Assembly (NCBI RefSeq): GCF_015352455.1
Contig: NZ_JADKPN010000020.1
Coordinates: forward strand, 1-64,000
Length of the DNA: 64,000 nucleotides
Direction: 5' to 3'
Origin: Nocardioides islandensis
Lineage (GTDB): Bacteria > Actinomycetota > Actinomycetes > Propionibacteriales > Nocardioidaceae
In this document: positions 60,102 through 64,000 of the stretch, piece by piece
Numbering within the stretch: the first letter of the stretch is position 1
How the letters are laid out: the number at the start of each line of letters is the position of its first letter
Translations under genes and position numbers: made by a program
Notes under the pieces: generated by a model
Seen by the model: only the letters and a program-made list of their open reading frames with translations
The model's database searches: none
What the model was told of the DNA's origin: nothing

Positions 60102-61438
60102 CAGGCGCCCAGCATCATCTGGCCGCAGACGCGCACGACGTTGCCGTTGACGGCGGTCGAGCCGGGGCTGGCGAACCAGGCGATGGTCTCGGCGACGTCC
60201 ACGGGCAGGCCGCCCTGGCTCATCGCGTTGAGCCGGCGGCCGACCTCGCGGGTGGCCAGCGGCACGGCCGCGGTCATCTGGGTCTCGATGAACCCCGGTG
60301 CCACGGCGTTCACGGTGATCCCGTCGGGCAGGTCGTCCTTGAGGGAGTCCACGAGGCCGATGACGCCGGCCTTGGAGGTCGCGTAGTTGGTCTGGCCGAC
60401 GTTGCCCGCGATACCGGCGATGGAGGCCACGCCGATGATCCGGCCGTTGGCCCTGATGGCCTTCTGCTCCAGGAGCTCGCGGCTGATGCGCTCCGGGGCG
60501 GTGAGGTTGACGCCGATCACCGACTCCCAGCGGTCCTCGGACATGTTGGCCAGCTTCTTGTCGCGGGTGATGCCGGCGTTGTGCACGACGACGTCGACCC
60601 CGCCGTGCTCGGTCAGGACCTGCTGGGCGATCCGCTGCGGCGCGTCCTTCGCGGTGATGTCCAGGGCCAGGTAGTCGCCCTCGAGCTCGTTGGTCAGCTT
60701 CACGAGGGCGTCGGCGGCCTGAGGGACGTCGACGCCGATCACCGTCGCGCCGTCGCGGTGCAGCACGCGGGCGATCTGCTCGCCGATGCCGCGGCTCGCG
60801 CCGGTGACCAGGGCGACCTTGCCCACGAGCGGGCGCAGCCAGTCGTCGACGTCGCCCGCGTGAGCGTGCTCGGGCGTGGTGCCGATGCGCACGACCTGGC
60901 CGGAGACGTACGCCGACTTCGGCGACAGCAGGAACGCCAGGGTGCTGAGGAGCGCTCCCTCGGCACCCTGGGCGACGTAGACGAGCTGGACGGTCCCTCC
61001 GCGGCCGACCTCCTTGCCGAGCGACCGGGTGAAGCCCTCGAGCGCGCGCTGCGCGACGCGCTCGGGCCCGCCGACCGTCTCGGGAGGAGTGCCGATGACG
61101 ACCAGCCGGGGGCAGGCCTCCAGGCTGCGCATCAGCGGGCCGAAGAAGTCCCGGAGCGCGCCGAGCTGGGAGGAGTCGGTGAGGCCGGTCGCGTCGAAGA
61201 CCAGCCCGCGGTACCGGCTCTCGGGGTCGGCCGCCCGCGAGCCGAAGACGTCCAGCCGGTCGAGGAGCCCCGGCAGCGACTCGGCGAGCCGTCCGGTCCC
61301 GCCCGTGAGCACCGTGCCCGTGACGAGCGGGTCGCCCGCGGCGTACCGGAGCAGCGGCACCGGCGCCGGCAGACCCAGGTTCTTGGCGAGGAACCTGCCG
61401 ATGGGGGACTGCACGAAGTCCTGGTAGCGATCGGTCAC
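60101..61438 (-). CDS. fabG: High-molecular-weight 3-oxoacyl-ACP/CoA reductase FabG (FabG4-like)
   Basis: A 445-residue fusion. The N-terminal 200 residues are a flavodoxin/Rossmann-like, cofactor-less domain (starting MTDRYQDFVQSPIGRFLAKNLGLP, characteristic of FabG4). The C-terminal SDR domain has TGASRGIG, HNAGITRDKKL, the catalytic Ser and YATSK, and APGFIETQM. It reduces 3-oxoacyl thioesters with NADH. GTG start at 61438; divergent from the fadA2-like thiolase. Confidence 0.93.
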   Translation of the reverse strand: MTDRYQDFVQSPIGRFLAKNLGLPAPVPLLRYAAGDPLVTGTVLTGGTGRLAESLPGLLDRLDVFGSRAADPESRYRGLVFDATGLTDSSQLGALRDFFGPLMRSLEACPRLVVIGTPPETVGGPERVAQRALEGFTRSLGKEVGRGGTVQLVYVAQGAEGALLSTLAFLLSPKSAYVSGQVVRIGTTPEHAHAGDVDDWLRPLVGKVALVTGASRGIGEQIARVLHRDGATVIGVDVPQAADALVKLTNELEGDYLALDITAKDAPQRIAQQVLTEHGGVDVVVHNAGITRDKKLANMSEDRWESVIGVNLTAPERISRELLEQKAIRANGRIIGVASIAGIAGNVGQTNYATSKAGVIGLVDSLKDDLPDGITVNAVAPGFIETQMTAAVPLATREVGRRLNAMSQGGLPVDVAETIAWFASPGSTAVNGNVVRVCGQMMLGA

Positions 61439-61535
61439 GACGATGTTGTAACTCCCTGTGACACTCAGAGTCCACCTTTCGTGATCTCCCCCTCACCCGG
61501 TTGGCTGGCGAGGGCTGCTCGACCACGATAGACAC

Positions 61536-62816
61536 ATGAGCACCGCACCCCGGAAGGTCGCCGTCCTGGGCGGCAACCGCATCCCGTTCGCCCGGTCGAA
61601 CGGCGCGTACGCCGACGCGTCGAACCAGGACATGCTGACCGCCGCCCTCGACGGCCTGGTCTCCCGCTTCGGACTCGATGGGGAGCGCGTGGGCGAGGTC
61701 GTCGCCGGCGCCGTCCTCAAGCACGCCCGCGACTTCAACCTGGTGCGCGAGAGCGTGCTCGGCTCGAAGCTCGCTCCCGAGACGCCCGCGACCGACATCC
61801 AGCAGGCCTGCGGCACCGGGTTGCAGGCGACCATCCAGGTCGCCAACAAGATCGCCCTCGGCCAGATCGAGGTGGGCATCGCCGGCGGCACCGACACGAC
61901 GTCCGACGCACCCGTCGCCATCAGCGACGCGCTGCGCAAGAAGCTGGTGCGCGTCAACAGCGCCCGCGACATGCGTGCCCGGCTGACCGCCCTGGGACAG
62001 ATCCGGCCGGGCGACATCGGGCTCGACATCCCCAAGAACGGCGAGCCGCGCACGGGCCTGTCGATGGGCGAGCACGCCGCCCTGACCGCGCTCGAGTGGA
62101 AGATCGGCCGCGTCGAGCAGGACGAGCTCGCCGTCGCGTCGCACCAGCACCTGGCGGCGGCGTACGACGCGGGCTTCCTCGACGACCAGGTGACGCCGTT
62201 CCGCGGCCTGGAGCGCGACCAGAACCTCCGGCCCGACTCCTCGATGGAGCGGCTCGGGCAGCTGAAGCCGGTCTTCGGACGCGGCGAGGCCGCCACCATG
62301 ACCGCCGGCAACTCGACCCCGCTCACCGACGGCGCCTCGACCGTCCTGCTGGGCTCGGAGGACTGGGCGTCGTCACGGGACCTGGAGCCGCTGGCCTTCG
62401 TGCGCGCCTCCGAGACCGCGGCCGTCGACTACGTGCACGGCGGCGAGGGGCTGCTGATGGCCCCGGCGTACGCCGTCGCCCGGATGCTCGACCGCGAGGG
62501 GCTGTCGCTCCAGGACTTCGACTTCTACGAGATCCACGAGGCGTTCGCCTCGCAGGTGCTCTCGACCCTCAAGGCCTGGGAGGACCCGGTGTTCTGCAAG
62601 GAGCGGCTCGGCCTGGACAACCCGCTCGGCCCGATCGACCGCTCGCGGCTCAACGTCAACGGCTCGTCGCTGGCGGCCGGCCACCCCTTCGCCGCAACCG
62701 GCGGGCGGATCGTCAACGTGGCCGCCAAGCTGCTCGCCCAGCAGGGCTCCGGCCGGGCGCTGATCTCGATCTGCGCGGCCGGTGGCCAGGGCGTGGTCGC
62801 CATCCTCGAACGCTGA
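61536..62816 (+). CDS. Acetyl-CoA C-acetyltransferase / thiolase (FadA2-like)
   Basis: A 426-residue thiolase. Nucleophilic Cys92 is in DIQQACGTGLQ, the His of NEAF-type in YEIHEAFASQ, GHPFAATGGR and the second Cys in CAAGGQG. It cleaves or condenses 3-ketoacyl-CoA with acetyl-CoA. Divergent from the fabG/htdX pair with 97 bp between them, matching the conserved mycobacterial arrangement; together they could catalyse a fatty-acyl elongation or beta-oxidation cycle. The intergenic region contains GCTCGACCA (61517-61525), an end sequence of the local repeat family. Confidence 0.94.
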   Translation: MSTAPRKVAVLGGNRIPFARSNGAYADASNQDMLTAALDGLVSRFGLDGERVGEVVAGAVLKHARDFNLVRESVLGSKLAPETPATDIQQACGTGLQATIQVANKIALGQIEVGIAGGTDTTSDAPVAISDALRKKLVRVNSARDMRARLTALGQIRPGDIGLDIPKNGEPRTGLSMGEHAALTALEWKIGRVEQDELAVASHQHLAAAYDAGFLDDQVTPFRGLERDQNLRPDSSMERLGQLKPVFGRGEAATMTAGNSTPLTDGASTVLLGSEDWASSRDLEPLAFVRASETAAVDYVHGGEGLLMAPAYAVARMLDREGLSLQDFDFYEIHEAFASQVLSTLKAWEDPVFCKERLGLDNPLGPIDRSRLNVNGSSLAAGHPFAATGGRIVNVAAKLLAQQGSGRALISICAAGGQGVVAILER

Positions 62817-62912
62817 TCGCGACCACACCGACCAGTTCCGCGCTCCTCGCGGATCACACCTGACGAGGGGCGGCCTCCTGAGCCGCTCCCGTCGAGGTCA
62901 CGAGGAGTGGGG
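62817..62912. other. Intergenic region with hairpin after the thiolase gene
   Basis: TCCGCG-N5-CGCGGA (62837-62853) follows the thiolase stop by 20 bp and may be a weak terminator. Further on, GGAG (62904-62907) is the ribosome-binding site for the MFS gene. Nothing else is apparent. Confidence 0.4.
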
Positions 62913-64000
62913 ATGGACGAGAAGGGACGGCTCCGGTGGGTCGTCGCGCTCACGGCGGTCGGGTCGTTCATGGCGGCGTTGGACACCCTGGTGGTGGCCT
63001 CCGCGCTGAGCACGATCCGTCACGACCTGGGCGCGTCGCTGGCCGACCTGGAGTGGACGGTGAACGCGTACAACCTGAGCTTCGCGGTGCTGCTGGTACC
63101 GGCCGCGGTGCTCGGGGACCGGTGGGGGCGGGCGCGGACGTACGCCGCGGGGCTGGTGGTGTTCGCCCTGGCGTCGGCCGGCTGCGCGCTGTCGGGCGGC
63201 GCGGGCGCGCTGGTCTCCATGCGCGTGGTGCAGGGTGTCGGCGCGGCGATGGTGATGACGCTGGGTCTGGCCCTCCTGACGTCGGCGTTCCCCGCCGAGA
63301 GGCGCGGCGCCGCCCTGGGTCTGTTCAGCGCCGTGACGGGGCTCGCGGTGGCCAGCGGGCCGCTCGTGGGCGGGGCGGTCGTGGACGGCCTCGCGTGGCA
63401 GTGGATCTTCTGGCTGAACGTCCCGGTCGGGCTGCTGGCCGCCCCGCTGGTGCTGCGCCTGGTGCCCGAGGCGAGGTCGTCGCAGAGCCGGCTCGACGTG
63501 CCGGGGGTCGTGCTCCTGGCCGCGGGCGTGCTGGGCGTCGTGTGGGCCCTGGTGCGCGGCGGGTCGTCGGGATGGACCAGCGCCGAGGTGGTGGGGGCCG
63601 CGCTCGGTGCCCTCGCCGTGCTGGTCGGGTTCGCGTGGTGGGAGGGCCGGGCGGCAGCGCCCCTGCTCCCGCCCCGGCTGCTCCGCGTGCGAGGGTTCGC
63701 GGCCGGCAACGTCGCCATCGCGTGCACGTTCGCAGCCCTGTTCTCGGCCGTCTTCTTCTACGGCCAGCTGCTCCAGGTGGTCTCGGGTCAGTCGCCCCTC
63801 GACGCGGGGCTCCGGCTGATGGCGTGGACGGGCACCTTCCTCGTGGTCGCCCCGGCGGCCGGTGCGCTGGCCGACCGCATCGGTGAGCGGCCGCTCGTCA
63901 CGGTCGGACTGACGCTGCAGGCGGCCGCGATGCTCTGGTTCGGACTGACGGTCGGCACCGACCTGGCCTACCTCGACACCCTGGGTCCGTTCGTGCTCGG
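62913..64000 (+). CDS. MFS transporter, DHA2 (EmrB/QacA) family, 3' truncated by the window
   Basis: An open frame from ATG at 62913 to the window edge, at least 362 residues. GSFMAALDTLVVASALSTIRHDLG is the DHA2 helix-1 signature, WTVNAYNLSFAVLLVPAAVLGDRWGRAR covers the A motif, and GLFSAVTGLAVASGPLVGGAVVDGLAWQWIFWLNVPVG is motif C plus the helix 5-6 region. Fourteen helices are expected; the last ones lie outside. Proton-driven drug or metabolite efflux is usual. GGAG 5 nt upstream supports the start. Confidence 0.93.
   Translation, partial: MDEKGRLRWVVALTAVGSFMAALDTLVVASALSTIRHDLGASLADLEWTVNAYNLSFAVLLVPAAVLGDRWGRARTYAAGLVVFALASAGCALSGGAGALVSMRVVQGVGAAMVMTLGLALLTSAFPAERRGAALGLFSAVTGLAVASGPLVGGAVVDGLAWQWIFWLNVPVGLLAAPLVLRLVPEARSSQSRLDVPGVVLLAAGVLGVVWALVRGGSSGWTSAEVVGAALGALAVLVGFAWWEGRAAAPLLPPRLLRVRGFAAGNVAIACTFAALFSAVFFYGQLLQVVSGQSPLDAGLRLMAWTGTFLVVAPAAGALADRIGERPLVTVGLTLQAAAMLWFGLTVGTDLAYLDTLGPFVL

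Overview
The window is very GC-rich, dense actinobacterial chromosome: third codon positions are nearly all G or C, and GTG starts and 4-base ATGA/GTGA gene overlaps are common. A Nocardioides-like member of the Propionibacteriales is my best guess. This is inferred from gene content, the Actinobacteria-type SOS boxes (TCGAAC-N4-GTTCGA), the DUF222/HNH (13E12-like) gene and the mycobacterial-style htdX/fabG4/fadA2 block. I see no tRNA, rRNA, CRISPR array, prophage or intact insertion sequence. No stretch longer than 300 bases lacks a gene; the longest is the degraded scar at 52965-53242.

Layout. 1-3561: a tail of an upstream gene, a NarL/LiaS-type two-component pair and a membrane protein. 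3539-13726: an oligopeptidase B-like S9 peptidase, head to head with a seven-gene operon (Dpp/Opp-type ABC importer, Rieske oxygenase, monomeric sarcosine oxidase-like flavoenzyme) that looks built to import and N-demethylate a methylated amine. 13730-18306: a Rho-N-like small protein, an SOS-controlled HNH protein, an orphan hypothetical, arylamine N-acetyltransferase and a two-domain VOC protein. 18317-20500: helR, preceded by a near-perfect rifamycin-associated element. 20637-26746: a second uptake and demethylation operon on the minus strand (polar amino-acid-type ABC importer, TetR, GcvT-fold protein, FAD oxidoreductase).

26861-35304: a small membrane protein, an SDR/CocE hydrolase pair divergent from a phosphotriesterase-family hydrolase, an ECF sigma factor with a candidate membrane anti-sigma protein, a small secreted protein, and a DmpA/M20 peptidase pair. 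35366-39052: an ABC-2 exporter, a GNAT protein, a small SOS-box gene and a NUDIX hydrolase. 39062-46176: a giant AAA/TPR regulator, a two-domain NTF2-like protein, a methyltransferase and dxs. 46128-52964: a VOC/ArsR/SRPBCC operon behind a 32-bp near-palindrome, a homocysteine methyltransferase-like protein, a LuxR-type giant regulator, a DUF4242 protein and a BBE-type oxidoreductase. 52998-64000: a two-gene scar, an amino-acid permease, a glycosyltransferase, a PAC2 protein, tesB, a secreted M23/FG-GAP protein, the htdX-fabG4 / fadA2 block, and an MFS exporter cut by the window edge.

Three regulatory layers can be read directly: two SOS boxes, a rifamycin element, and at least ten genes whose start codon lies 6-7 nt after a TANNNT -10 hexamer, predicting leaderless mRNAs.
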